A program made the translations under genes and the position numbers. The notes beneath the pieces were generated by a model, which saw only the letters and a program-made list of their open reading frames with translations, searched no databases and was not told the DNA's origin. A stretch of 54,380 nucleotides of DNA from Terriglobia bacterium (GTDB taxonomy: Bacteria > Acidobacteriota > Vicinamibacteria > Vicinamibacterales > CAVVIG01). How positions within the stretch are numbered: position 1 is the stretch's first letter; every line of letters begins with the position of its first letter. Shown here in pieces: positions 24,842 through 33,431 of this stretch. Where the stretch lies: NCBI GenBank assembly GCA_020073005.1, contig JAIQFX010000029.1, forward strand, positions 1 to 54,380, in the 5' to 3' direction.

Positions 24842-25775
24842 TCTCGCGCGGATGGCGATCGCCGCGCTCGTCGCAGGCGCGGTGCCGCCGCTGCTCGCGC
24901 AGGAATCGCCGAACATCCACTACGGCATGGTCACGCACTACGTCGACGCGCGAATGGCCGACAAGATGCGCGAGCTCGGCGCCGGTATCGCGCGCGTCGA
25001 CTTCAACTGGAGCGGGATGGAGCCGGCGCGATCGCGCAGGTACGACTTCGACTACACCGACACCAGCGTGCGCAGCGCTCGGCGTCGTGGGCTGGAAGTG
25101 TTTGCGACCATCGGCTACACGCCGAAGTGGTCCAATGGCGGCCGCAACGAACACGCGCCGCCGCTGCGAATCCAGGACTGGGAAGATTTCGTCACGACCG
25201 TCGTCGAGCGCTACCAGGGCCGCGACATGGACGTGAAGTACTTCGGCATCTGGAACGAGCCCGACCTGCACGCGTTTTTCGAAGGAAGCCTGGACGATTA
25301 CGTCGCGCTCGTTAAAGCCGGCCGACAAGCGATTCGCCGCGCCAACGGACAGGCCAAAGTGCTCGGCCCCGACGTCAGCCAGGACGGCGTCCTCAACGGC
25401 TTCTACGCGGCCGCAATGGAAGCCGCCGGCGATCAGTTCGACATCGTCACGGTTCACTGGTATCCGACGGGGCGCGGCGGCCGGAGGCTCGAAGCGTTCC
25501 TCGACGACAACGTGCGGCCGGCGTCGATGGGGAAGCCCGTGTGGCTGACGGAAGTCGGCCTGTCGGCGTGCGGTCGCGGCGGGGAAGACGCGCAGGCGGC
25601 GTTCTATGCGCGCATGCTCGACGCGTTTCAAGCGCGGCGAAGCTGGCTGACGTCGATCTTCTTCTACGACTTGTACGAGCCCGCGTCGAAGTGCTCGTAT
25701 CCGCCCGTGCGCGTGGACTGGTCGAATCGTCCCGCGTTTCGCGTCTACCGGGACGCGATCAAGGCTCATCCGTGA
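24828..25775 (+). CDS. Secreted clan GH-A glycoside hydrolase (GH39/GH5-like)
   Basis: Predicted 315-residue exported TIM-barrel hydrolase. A signal peptide ends near AQESPN (about residue 25). The acid/base Glu144 lies in YFGIWNEPDLHAFF and the likely nucleophile Glu242 in VWLTEVGLSACG, the spacing and surroundings typical of clan GH-A; the HWYPTG motif (His210) is also typical. Family within the clan is uncertain (GH39-like or a relative). In polysaccharide operons such enzymes trim or release the polymer. Overlaps the flippase gene by 14 bp and the convergent methyltransferase-like gene by 17 bp at its 3' end. Confidence 0.75.
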   Translation: MRPVSLARMAIAALVAGAVPPLLAQESPNIHYGMVTHYVDARMADKMRELGAGIARVDFNWSGMEPARSRRYDFDYTDTSVRSARRRGLEVFATIGYTPKWSNGGRNEHAPPLRIQDWEDFVTTVVERYQGRDMDVKYFGIWNEPDLHAFFEGSLDDYVALVKAGRQAIRRANGQAKVLGPDVSQDGVLNGFYAAAMEAAGDQFDIVTVHWYPTGRGGRRLEAFLDDNVRPASMGKPVWLTEVGLSACGRGGEDAQAAFYARMLDAFQARRSWLTSIFFYDLYEPASKCSYPPVRVDWSNRPAFRVYRDAIKAHP

Positions 25776-26652
25776 TCCGGCGGAACGCGCGGCGGTTGCG
25801 CAGCGTGCACAGCACCAACCGCTGATACCAGCCCGTCAGAAACGCTTTCAATCGCGGAGGCGCGCTCCGGAAGAGGGCGCGCTTCAATCCTCCCGTCGCG
25901 CCCGTTCGTCCCGCCGCATCGCCCCCGCTCCATCGCGCGACGTAGTCGCTCTGCTGCGGCGGCGTCCCGAGGACCGGCACGACGTCGACGCGCGTGGCTT
26001 CCATCATCAGGAACGCCGGCGTCCGCGTCATCAACGGCGCGCGCGCGCCGATCTCGGCCGGATCGACGACGTCGTACCACGTCTGGCGGGCGCTCAGCTC
26101 GGCGCCGGGGAACGGATGCGTGACGAGCACGAGGCGCGCGAGGGAAAACCCGTTCGCGTCCTTGAAGAGCCGGAAGAACAGCTCGGGACTGAGCTGATAG
26201 AAGCCGTGGCCGCACATGTTGTTGGCCGGTGACGAGAGAAACAGCGTCCCGCCGCGCTTCACGAGCTGCATGCAGGTCGCGATCGCCGTCGGCAGGTTGA
26301 AGACGTGTTCGAGCGTGCCCGAATCGATCACCGCGTCGAACTGCTCGCGCAGGTGCGCCGGAAGCGGCGCGTTCAGATCGTGCGTGATCGCCGCGCCTTC
26401 GTACGCGGAATGATCGAGCGCCTGCAGCTCGCGGACGTCGAGAAAGCGTTTCAGGAAATCGTCCGCCGGTTCTCCGTACCGGAGATCGTCGAGACGGCCG
26501 CGCAGGTCCGGCCGGTACCGCGCCGAGAGCGCGGTCAGGTCCGCCGGCGTGAGGTAGAGACGCTGACGGCCCAGCGTCAGCGTGCGGCTGAAGTCGACGC
26601 CGCGCGCGCGGGCTTCGAGGTAAAACGCAGCGTTACTGCGGATGATGCCCAT
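25759..26652 (-). CDS. Methyltransferase-like protein without a canonical motif I
   Basis: Predicted 297-residue protein. The middle matches the second half of class I methyltransferases: [20 protein letters not shown] and [19 protein letters not shown], then [20 protein letters not shown], which is usual in glycan-cluster methyltransferases. The glycine-rich SAM loop (DxGxGxG) expected before it is missing; the region reads [18 protein letters not shown]. It may bind SAM differently or have another role. A basic C-terminal tail may touch membrane. The start faces gmd divergently across 56 bp. Confidence 0.6.
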   Translation of the reverse strand: MGIIRSNAAFYLEARARGVDFSRTLTLGRQRLYLTPADLTALSARYRPDLRGRLDDLRYGEPADDFLKRFLDVRELQALDHSAYEGAAITHDLNAPLPAHLREQFDAVIDSGTLEHVFNLPTAIATCMQLVKRGGTLFLSSPANNMCGHGFYQLSPELFFRLFKDANGFSLARLVLVTHPFPGAELSARQTWYDVVDPAEIGARAPLMTRTPAFLMMEATRVDVVPVLGTPPQQSDYVARWSGGDAAGRTGATGGLKRALFRSAPPRLKAFLTGWYQRLVLCTLRNRRAFRRITDEP

Positions 26653-26661
26653 CGCGGCTTC

Positions 26662-26691
26662 TTGACCAACGTGTTTCTAACCTCATACAAT
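26662..26691 (+). promoter_or_regulatory. Sigma-70-type promoter for the gmd operon
   Basis: TTGACC (26662-26667) and TACAAT (26686-26691) are separated by 18 bp in the divergent gap before gmd, 5/6 matches each to the sigma-70 consensus. The start of transcription would be near 26698, giving a leader of about 11 nt. This is the best promoter match in the window and would drive the about 11-kb operon to 37766. Confidence 0.55.
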
Positions 26692-26708
26692 CGTGTGGTT
26701 TGCACGGA

Positions 26709-27704
26709 ATGTCAAAACGAGCCATTATCACCGGGATCACCGGCCAGGACGGATCCTACCTTGCCGAGCTGCTGCTTTCGAAAGGCTATGAGGTCGTCGG
26801 CGTCGTCCGCCGCGCGAGCGCGCCGAATTACTGGCGCATCCAGCACATCCTCGATCGCGTAACCCTGCGGCCGGCCGATCTTCTCGATCAATTGTCGCTC
26901 ATCCGCCTCGTCGACGAAGTGCGCCCGCACGAGTTCTACAACCTGGCCGCGATGTCCTTCGTGCCCGCGTCGTGGGATCAGCCGATGCTCACCGGCGAAT
27001 TCAACGCGCAGGGCGTCACGCGGGTGCTCGAGGCGATCCGCCAGGTCGATCCGAAGATTCGCGTCTACCAGGCGTCGTCGAGCGAGATGTTCGGCAAGGT
27101 GCGCGAGGTGCCGCAGACGGAGATGACGCCGTTCTATCCGCGGAGCCCGTACGGCGTGTCGAAAGTCTTCGCGCACTACATCACGGTCAACTATCGCGAG
27201 AGCTACGATCTGTTCGCCGTCTCCGGCATGCTCTTCAACCACGAGTCGCCGCGGCGCGGTCTCGAGTTCGTGACGCGCAAGGTGACCGACGGCGTCGCGC
27301 GCATCAAGCTCGGGCTGTCCAAGACGCTCGCGCTCGGCAACCTCGACGCGCATCGCGACTGGGGATTCGCCGGCGACTACGTCCGCGCGATGTGGCTGAT
27401 GCTGCAGCAGGAGCGCGCCGACGATTTCGTCATCGCCACCGGCATCGCGCATTCGGTGCGCGATCTGGTCGAAGTCGCGTTCGGCCACGCGGGCCTCGAC
27501 TGGCAGACATACGTCACGCTCGATCCGAAGCTGATTCGTCCGGCCGAGGTCGAGCATCTCATCGGCGACTGCTCGAAGGCGAAGGCGCAGCTCGGCTGGC
27601 AGCCGGCCGTCGACTTCACGGGTCTCGTCAAGATGATGGTCGACGCCGACATCGAGCGCGTCGCGGCCGCGCCGCAGCTCGCAGACCGGCTCTCGACGAT
27701 CTAG
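26709..27704 (+). CDS. gmd: GDP-mannose 4,6-dehydratase
   Basis: Predicted 331-residue extended short-chain dehydrogenase that converts GDP-D-mannose to GDP-4-keto-6-deoxy-D-mannose. NADP-binding motif [19 protein letters not shown] at residues 9-27, then YNLAAMSFV, the Ser/Glu site ASSSEMFGK (about 122-130) and the Tyr148/Lys152 pair in [12 protein letters not shown]; the segment [12 protein letters not shown] is diagnostic for Gmd. ATG 26709 is used because the promoter would start transcription just upstream, excluding an in-frame TTG at 26700. The product can lead to fucose, rhamnose or perosamine; the aminotransferase and formyltransferase downstream favour perosamine (inference). Confidence 0.92.
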   Translation: MSKRAIITGITGQDGSYLAELLLSKGYEVVGVVRRASAPNYWRIQHILDRVTLRPADLLDQLSLIRLVDEVRPHEFYNLAAMSFVPASWDQPMLTGEFNAQGVTRVLEAIRQVDPKIRVYQASSSEMFGKVREVPQTEMTPFYPRSPYGVSKVFAHYITVNYRESYDLFAVSGMLFNHESPRRGLEFVTRKVTDGVARIKLGLSKTLALGNLDAHRDWGFAGDYVRAMWLMLQQERADDFVIATGIAHSVRDLVEVAFGHAGLDWQTYVTLDPKLIRPAEVEHLIGDCSKAKAQLGWQPAVDFTGLVKMMVDADIERVAAAPQLADRLSTI

Positions 27705-27721
27705 TCAGCACGCCAGGATTC

Positions 27722-29074
27722 ATGAGTACACCCACTGCGATCACCACGCTGCTCTCCCGCATTCGCGACAGGCAGGCGCGCATCGGCGTCATCGGGCTCG
27801 GCTACGTCGGGCTGCCGCTGGCGTCCGAGTTCGCGCGCGCCGGATTCGACGTCACCGGCTTCGACGTGGACGCGTCGAAAGTGGCCGCGATCAACGCCGG
27901 CCGCAGCTACATCCCCGACGTCCCGCAGCACGAGCTGGCCGAGTCGGTGAAGGCCGGACGCCTGCGCGCGACGACGGACATGGCGAAACTGGCGGAGACG
28001 GACGTCGCGGACATCTGCGTCCCGACGCCGCTGCGCAAGACGAAGGATCCCGATCTGTCGTACGTGGTGAAGGCGCTCGAAGGCGTCGCCGCGTCGCTCA
28101 GAGCCGGTCAGCTGGTGATCCTCGAGTCGACGACCTATCCCGGCACGACCGACGAGGTGGCGCTGCCGATGCTCGAGGCGCGCGGCTTCAAGGCCGACCG
28201 CGACTTCTTCCTCGCGTTCTCGCCCGAGCGCGTCGATCCCGGCAATCCCACGTACTTGACGAAGAACATTCCGAAAGTCGTGGGCGGCCACGGCCCCGCG
28301 AGCATCGAGGCGGCCACGCTGCTGTACGCGCAGGTGGTATCGACGGTGGTGCCGGTCAGTTCGACGCGCGTCGCCGAAATGGTGAAGCTGCTCGAAAACA
28401 CGTTCCGCGCCGTCAACATCGGCCTGGTGAACGAGCTCGCGCAGATGTGCCACAAACTGGACATCGACGTGTGGGAAGTGATCGAGGCCGCCAAGACCAA
28501 GCCGTTCGGCTTCATGCCGTTCTATCCCGGCCCCGGGTTGGGCGGCCACTGCATCCCGATCGATCCGTACTATCTGTCGTGGAAGGCTCGGCAGAGCGGG
28601 TTCGAATGCCGCTTCATCGAGCTGGCCGGCCAGGTCAACTCGTCGATGCCCGACTTCGTCGTCGAGCGCGTCGCGGACGCGCTGAACACCGCGCGCAAGC
28701 CGATCAACGGGTCGCGCATCCATCTGTTCGGCATCGCGTACAAGAAGGACGTCGGCGACATGCGCGAGTCGCCGGCGCTGGACATCCTCGAGCTGCTGAC
28801 GCGCAAGGGCGCCGTCGTCTCGTACAGCGATCCGTTCGTGCCCTCGTTCAAGCACGGCGCGCACACGCTGGAGGCGGTGCCCGAAGGCGACGCGCTGCGC
28901 CGCGCGCCGGACTGCATCGTCATCTGCACGGATCACTCCAGCTTCAACTGGAAGACCGTCGTCGCCAGCGGCGTCCCCATCGTCGACACGCGGAACGCCT
29001 TGAAGGGCTACACCGCGCCGAACATCGTCCGCTTGTCGGGTCGCGTGACGGCGGCAGCGGCCGCCGCCGTTTAG
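27722..29074 (+). CDS. UDP-N-acetylhexosamine 6-dehydrogenase (WbpA/TviB-like)
   Basis: Predicted 450-residue NAD-dependent oxidase of nucleotide sugars to uronic acids. Rossmann motif IGVIGLGYVGLPLASEFARAG near residues 21-41 (split here as IGVIGLGYVGLPLA), SPERVDPGNP in the catalytic domain, and the catalytic Cys277 in GGHCIPIDPYYLSWKA. The GIAYKKDVGDMRESPA segment starts the C-terminal UDP-binding domain. The pattern fits UDP-GlcNAc 6-dehydrogenases such as WbpA better than UDP-glucose dehydrogenase. A long Ala-rich end follows. Gmd lies 17 bp upstream and a GT4 gene 3 bp downstream. Confidence 0.87.
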   Translation: MSTPTAITTLLSRIRDRQARIGVIGLGYVGLPLASEFARAGFDVTGFDVDASKVAAINAGRSYIPDVPQHELAESVKAGRLRATTDMAKLAETDVADICVPTPLRKTKDPDLSYVVKALEGVAASLRAGQLVILESTTYPGTTDEVALPMLEARGFKADRDFFLAFSPERVDPGNPTYLTKNIPKVVGGHGPASIEAATLLYAQVVSTVVPVSSTRVAEMVKLLENTFRAVNIGLVNELAQMCHKLDIDVWEVIEAAKTKPFGFMPFYPGPGLGGHCIPIDPYYLSWKARQSGFECRFIELAGQVNSSMPDFVVERVADALNTARKPINGSRIHLFGIAYKKDVGDMRESPALDILELLTRKGAVVSYSDPFVPSFKHGAHTLEAVPEGDALRRAPDCIVICTDHSSFNWKTVVASGVPIVDTRNALKGYTAPNIVRLSGRVTAAAAAAV

Positions 29075-29077
29075 GCG

Positions 29078-30379
29078 ATGAGGGGCCCGTCCCCCTTCCG
29101 CCGCGTCCTCTACGTTTCCTACGACGGCATGCTCGAACCGCTGGGCGAATCGCAGGTCGTCGCCTATCTGGAGCGCCTCGCCGATCGCGCCGCCATCACG
29201 CTGCTGTCGTTCGAGAAGCCGGCGGATCTCGCGGACGCCGCGCGCGTGGCGGCGATGCGCCAGCGGCTCGACCGCGCGGGCATCACGTGGATCGCGCGGG
29301 CGTACACCAAACGTCCGCCGGTGCTCTCCACGGCGTGGGACATCATCGTCGGGTGTCTGGCCGCGCGACGCTGGGCCCGCGCGGCGAGCGCCCAGCACCC
29401 GGCACCCGGCACCGAGCACCACGCACCCGGCACCCGGCACCCGGCACCCGGAATTGTGCATGCCCGCGGCTACGTTCCCGCGCTCATCGCGCTGCACGTC
29501 AAGCGCGCATCCGGCGCGCGGTTTCTTTTCGACATGCGCGGCTTCTGGATCGACGAGAAGGTCGAGGCTGGTCATTGGCCCGCCGGCGGACTCCTGTTTC
29601 GCGTCGGCAAATGGTGCGAGCGCCGGTTCTTCGCCGAGGCCGACGCGATCGTGTCGCTGACCGCGGCCGGCGTCCGCGAGTTTCCGAAGCTCGGACGTGT
29701 GCGCGAAGGCGTGCCGATCGTCGTGATTCCCACGTGCGCCGATCTGGACCGCTTTCAGCCTGCCGCGTCCGCGAGCGATGAGGACGCGCGGCGGCGCCGT
29801 CAGCTGGGGATCGACGGCGCGGTCGTGTTCGGGTGCGTCGGCACGCTGAGCAACTGGTACCTGCGCGAGGAGACGCTGTCGTACCTCGCGTGGCTCTCGA
29901 CGCGATTCGAACGGATGAAGGCGCTGATCGTCACGCGCGAGGACCACGATCGCCTGCGCGCCGACGCCGCGCGCGCCGGCCTGCCGGCCGATCGGCTGGT
30001 GCTCGCCCGCGCGCCGTTCGAGGAGATGCCGGCGCTGATGCGCCTCATGGACGCGGGCGTCTTCTTCATCCGCGTGTGTTTCTCGAAGCGGGCGTCGGCG
30101 GCGACGAAGCTGGCGGAGTTTCTCGGGTGCGGCGTTCCCGTCATCATCAACGACGGCATCGGCGACTCGGGCGACACGGTGCGGGCCGACGGCGTCGGCG
30201 TGGTCCTGCCGGACACGTCGCGGGCGGCCTTCGCGGCGTCCGAGGGCGCGGTGCGGTCGCTGCTGGCCGACGGCGGGGTCGCGGCCCGCTGCCGCGCGAC
30301 CGCCGTTCGCGAGTTCAGTCTGACCGAAGGCGCTGTACGATACGCGCAGCTGTACGACACACTGTGGGCACACGCATGA
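29078..30379 (+). CDS. Glycosyltransferase family 4 with repeat-encoded insertion
   Basis: Predicted 433-residue GT-B enzyme. N-terminal strand RRVLYVSYDGMLEPLGESQV, then VHARGYVPALIAL and FDMRGFWIDEKVEAG; C-terminal domain with FGCVGTLSNWYL and the donor loop FSKRASAATKLAEFLGCGVP, where the first Glu of E-x7-E is replaced, as in a known GT4 subgroup. Residues about 106-124 (QHPAPGTEHHAPGTRHPAPG) come from an 8-unit heptameric repeat inserted in a loop between helix and strand. It lies between two nucleotide-sugar dehydrogenase genes and overlaps the second by 4 bp, so it may use a uronic acid donor (inference). Confidence 0.82.
   Translation: MRGPSPFRRVLYVSYDGMLEPLGESQVVAYLERLADRAAITLLSFEKPADLADAARVAAMRQRLDRAGITWIARAYTKRPPVLSTAWDIIVGCLAARRWARAASAQHPAPGTEHHAPGTRHPAPGIVHARGYVPALIALHVKRASGARFLFDMRGFWIDEKVEAGHWPAGGLLFRVGKWCERRFFAEADAIVSLTAAGVREFPKLGRVREGVPIVVIPTCADLDRFQPAASASDEDARRRRQLGIDGAVVFGCVGTLSNWYLREETLSYLAWLSTRFERMKALIVTREDHDRLRADAARAGLPADRLVLARAPFEEMPALMRLMDAGVFFIRVCFSKRASAATKLAEFLGCGVPVIINDGIGDSGDTVRADGVGVVLPDTSRAAFAASEGAVRSLLADGGVAARCRATAVREFSLTEGAVRYAQLYDTLWAHA
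29394..29449. repeat. Heptameric tandem repeat, 8 units, in a glycosyltransferase loop
   Basis: Eight 7-bp units: AGCACCC, GGCACCC, GGCACCG, AGCACCA, CGCACCC and GGCACCC three times. It encodes a His/Pro/Gly-rich loop in the GT4 gene. Eight units give 56 bp, which is not a multiple of three, so the array alone would shift the frame; flanking bases restore it, meaning the insertion was selected or trimmed to stay in frame. Confidence 0.85.
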
Positions 30380-31602
30380 GTGACGTGAGAGTTCCCCGGC
30401 ATTCGCACCGCCACGCGCCGGTCGATCTGTGCATCGTCGGCGGCGCGGGCCATGTGGGATTGCCGCTCGGGCTGGCGTTCGCGGCCAAGGGCCTCAGCGT
30501 GGTGCTGTACGACCTCAACGAGGGCGTGCTGGATCAGCTGCGGCAGGGCCGCATGCCGTTTGTCGAGTACGGGGCCGACGAGATCCTGCCGCAGGTCCTC
30601 GACCGCACGCTGTTCCTCTCGTCGGATCCGGAGGACGTCTCGGCGGCGCGCGCCGTGATCGTCGCGATCGGCACGCCCGTCGACGAGTACCTGAATCCGA
30701 AGCTGCGCGGGCTGCTCGAGCTGATCGAGACGCTGCGGCCGCACCTGCGCGCGCCGCAGACGATCGTCATCCGCAGCACCGTCTACCCGCGGACGTGCCG
30801 GCAGGTGAAAGCGCTTCTCGAGCGCGACGGCCAGCGCTGGCAGGTCGCGTACTGTCCGGAGCGCATCGCGCAGGGCCACGCGATCAAGGAGCTGCGCGAG
30901 CTGCCGCAGCTCGTGTCGGCGCTGAGCGACGAGGCGCTGTCGGCCGCGACGAAGCTGTTCTCGGCCATCGCTCCGCGTGTGATCGCGGTCAGCGTCGAAG
31001 AGGCGGAGCTGGCGAAGCTGTTCTCGAATGCCTGGCGCTACATTCAGTTCGCGGCGGCCAATCAGTTCTACATGATGGCGAACGAGCTCGGCGTGGACTT
31101 CAACCGGGTCCGCGCGGCGATGGTCGACGGATACGGGCGCGCGGCGACGCTGCCCACGGCAGGCTTTGCCGCCGGCCCGTGTCTGCTGAAGGACACGCTG
31201 CAGCTCGCGGCGTTCAACAACAACAACTTCACGCTGGGCCACGCCGCGATGATGGTCAACGAAGGTCTGCCGGGGTTCATCGTCGAGGGACTGCGGCGCC
31301 GGTACGATCTCGCGAAGACCCGCGTCGGCATTCTCGGGATGGCGTTCAAGGCGGACATCGACGACACGCGGGACTCGCTGTCCTACAAGCTCGGCAAGAT
31401 TCTGCGGTTTCACGGCGCGCAGGTCGGATACTCGGACGAGTTCGCGAAGGATCCGACGTTCGTGAGCAAGGAACAGCTGGTGCAGTCGTCCGACGTCGTG
31501 ATCGTCGGCGTGCCTCACGCCGCCTACAAGACGCTCGCGATCCCGGCCACGGTCGACCTCGTGGACGTCTGGGGCGTCGTCAGGCCGGGCGCGTCCCTCT
31601 GA
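30376..31602 (+). CDS. Nucleotide-sugar dehydrogenase (WecC/UDP-ManNAc dehydrogenase-like)
   Basis: Predicted 408-residue NAD-dependent dehydrogenase, a second and clearly different copy in this operon. NAD motif CIVGGAGHVGLPLGLAFAAKG, then VIVAIGTPVDEYLNP, YCPERIAQGHAIKELRELPQ (Pro-Glu-Arg block) and the catalytic Cys269 in AGPCLLKDTLQLAAF; LGMAFKADIDDTRDSLSYKL starts the last domain. These blocks fit the UDP-ManNAc(A)/WecC branch. Substrate remains uncertain. ATG overlaps the GT4 stop (ATGA) and the stop shares one base with the next ATG. Confidence 0.85.
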   Translation: MSDVRVPRHSHRHAPVDLCIVGGAGHVGLPLGLAFAAKGLSVVLYDLNEGVLDQLRQGRMPFVEYGADEILPQVLDRTLFLSSDPEDVSAARAVIVAIGTPVDEYLNPKLRGLLELIETLRPHLRAPQTIVIRSTVYPRTCRQVKALLERDGQRWQVAYCPERIAQGHAIKELRELPQLVSALSDEALSAATKLFSAIAPRVIAVSVEEAELAKLFSNAWRYIQFAAANQFYMMANELGVDFNRVRAAMVDGYGRAATLPTAGFAAGPCLLKDTLQLAAFNNNNFTLGHAAMMVNEGLPGFIVEGLRRRYDLAKTRVGILGMAFKADIDDTRDSLSYKLGKILRFHGAQVGYSDEFAKDPTFVSKEQLVQSSDVVIVGVPHAAYKTLAIPATVDLVDVWGVVRPGASL

Positions 31603-32324
31603 TGCCCGTGAAGTACCGCTGTGTGTTGCTGATGACGGACCGCGCGGATCTCGCCGATCCCGCGGAAGCCGTCGCGTCGACGCTGTTCGAGGTCAGGCAC
31701 GCCAGCCGGCACGCGCGGCAGGAGACGGCATTTCCGGCGGCGGCGGCCGAGGCCGTCGGCCGCGGCGACGTCGACGTCCTGCTCAACTTTCTCGCGCCCA
31801 TGATCGTGCCCTCGCGGGTGCTCGGCGGCGTCCGGCGGGAAGCGATCAACTTTCATCCGGCGCCGCCGGACTGGCCCGGGATCGGCTCGGCGAGTTACGC
31901 GTTGTACCGCGGCGACGCCGAGTTCGGCGTGACGGCGCACCGGATGACGGCGACCATCGACGGCGGCGAGATCGTTCGCGTCGCGCGGTTTCCCGTCGAG
32001 CGCGGCGACACGTGCGAGACGCTGTTCGACCGGGCGCTCGTCCGCTCGGTCGGCGTGTTCAAGGACGTGTGCGAGGAGCTCGCGAGAAACGGCGGCCTGC
32101 GGCCGTCGGGCGATCGCTGGGCGCGGCCCGCGATCACGCGGAAGGAATTCGAGCGCTGGATGCTGCTGTCGCCCGAGGATTCCCGCGAGGAAGTGGCGCG
32201 AAAGGTCCGCGCGGTGAAGCATTCCCGCCTGCCGGGCCCGTTTTTTCTGATCGGCGGCGAGCGCGTGCCGGTCGATCATGTGAGTCTCGCGCCTGCGGCG
32301 CAGATTGGGCGGAAATCGTCATGA
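31602..32324 (+). CDS. Sugar N-formyltransferase-like protein
   Basis: Predicted 240-residue member of the methionyl-tRNA formyltransferase fold. The catalytic triad is visible: Asn83 and His85 in INFHPAPPDWPGIGSASYAL and Asp120 in TATIDGGEIVRV; the Asn-Asp spacing of 37 is close to that of tRNA formyltransferase. Only the N-terminal catalytic domain plus a short tail is present, as in enzymes that formylate amino sugars (WbkC, QdtF, VioF) rather than Met-tRNA. It would use N10-formyltetrahydrofolate. It overlaps the adjacent aminotransferase by 4 bp, which strongly suggests that it formylates the amino sugar that enzyme makes. Confidence 0.8.
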   Translation: MPVKYRCVLLMTDRADLADPAEAVASTLFEVRHASRHARQETAFPAAAAEAVGRGDVDVLLNFLAPMIVPSRVLGGVRREAINFHPAPPDWPGIGSASYALYRGDAEFGVTAHRMTATIDGGEIVRVARFPVERGDTCETLFDRALVRSVGVFKDVCEELARNGGLRPSGDRWARPAITRKEFERWMLLSPEDSREEVARKVRAVKHSRLPGPFFLIGGERVPVDHVSLAPAAQIGRKSS

Positions 32325-33427
32325 GCGATCGGTCCATCCCCTGGTGGGCGCCGAAGATCGGCGACGGCGAGTACGCGCTCGTGCGCGACGTGCTCGCCAG
32401 CGACTACCTGAACGAAGGCGACGTCACGACGCGCTTCGAGCGCGAGATCGCCGCGCTCGTCGGCGCGCGGCACGCGGTGGCCACGACGAGCGGCACGTCC
32501 GCGCTGTTCCTCGCGCTCGCGGCGCTCGGCGTCGGCCACGGCGACGAAGTGATCGTCCCCGACCTGACGTTCATCGCGACGGCCAACGCGGTGAAGCTGA
32601 CCGGCGCGACGCCCGTCCTCGTCGACATCGATCGCGCGACGCTCAACATGAGCCCGGACGCGTTCGAGCGCGCCATCACGCCGCGCACGCGCGCGGTCAT
32701 GCCCGTGCACGTCAGCGGACGCGCCGCGGATCTCACGGCGATTGGCACGATCGCGAACGCGCGCCGCATTCCGATCGTCGAAGATGCCGCCGAGGCGCTC
32801 ACGTCGCGCGCGGGCGGCCGGGCGCTCGGCACGATCGGCGCCGCGGGCTGCCTGTCGTTCTCGCCCAACAAGTCGATCACCACGGGCCAGGGCGGCATGG
32901 TGCTGACCGACGATGACGCGCTGCACGGCCGGCTGCGCGAGCTGAAGGATCACGGGCGGCCGGTCCGCGGCACGGGCGGCGACGACGTGCATCACAGCGT
33001 CGGTTTCAACTTCAAGCTGACGAATCTGCAGGCGGCAGTCGGGCTGGGACAGCTCGCGTACCTGCGCGAGCGGCTCGATCGCCAGAAGCGCAACTACGAA
33101 ATCTACGCGCGCGGGCTCGCCGGGCTCGACGGTCTGACGCTGCCCGGCTTCAACCTCGCGGGCGGCGAAGTGCCGCTGTGGACGGACGCGATCGTCGAGC
33201 GCCGCGGCGCGCTCGACACGTTTCTCGACGCGCGGCGCATGCACTGCCGGCGGTTCTGGTTTCCGCTGCACACGCAGGCGCCGTACCGCCAGCCCGACGA
33301 TCGGTTTCCGAATGCGATGTGGGCCGGGCCGCGCGCGCTGTGGCTGCCGTCGGCGTTCACGCTGACCGACCGGGACGTCGAGTGCGTGGTGGCGTCGGTG
33401 CGCGAGTGTCTCAAGAGCGCGAACTGA
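32321..33427 (+). CDS. DegT/DnrJ/EryC1 aminotransferase, perosamine synthase-like
   Basis: Predicted 368-residue PLP enzyme that aminates a 4-keto nucleotide sugar. Blocks: ATTSGTSALFLALAALGVG, VPDLTFIATANAV, IVEDAAEALTSRAGGRALGT and the PLP-binding Lys184 in LSFSPNKSITTGQGGM; FNFKLTNLQAAVGLGQL is the family helix. The NKSITTGQGG pattern resembles GDP-perosamine synthases (NKTITTGEGG), and Gmd, which makes their substrate, heads the operon. Other 4-keto sugars, such as a dTDP- or UDP-linked one, cannot be excluded. Coupled to the formyltransferase by ATGA overlap; the GT2 gene follows after 4 bp. Confidence 0.82.
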   Translation: MSDRSIPWWAPKIGDGEYALVRDVLASDYLNEGDVTTRFEREIAALVGARHAVATTSGTSALFLALAALGVGHGDEVIVPDLTFIATANAVKLTGATPVLVDIDRATLNMSPDAFERAITPRTRAVMPVHVSGRAADLTAIGTIANARRIPIVEDAAEALTSRAGGRALGTIGAAGCLSFSPNKSITTGQGGMVLTDDDALHGRLRELKDHGRPVRGTGGDDVHHSVGFNFKLTNLQAAVGLGQLAYLRERLDRQKRNYEIYARGLAGLDGLTLPGFNLAGGEVPLWTDAIVERRGALDTFLDARRMHCRRFWFPLHTQAPYRQPDDRFPNAMWAGPRALWLPSAFTLTDRDVECVVASVRECLKSAN

Positions 33428-33431
33428 CCCG

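Noticed and set aside
26700-26702. TTG start for gmd
   Set aside because: It would lie almost at the predicted transcription start; ATG 26709 gives the normal Gmd N-terminus.
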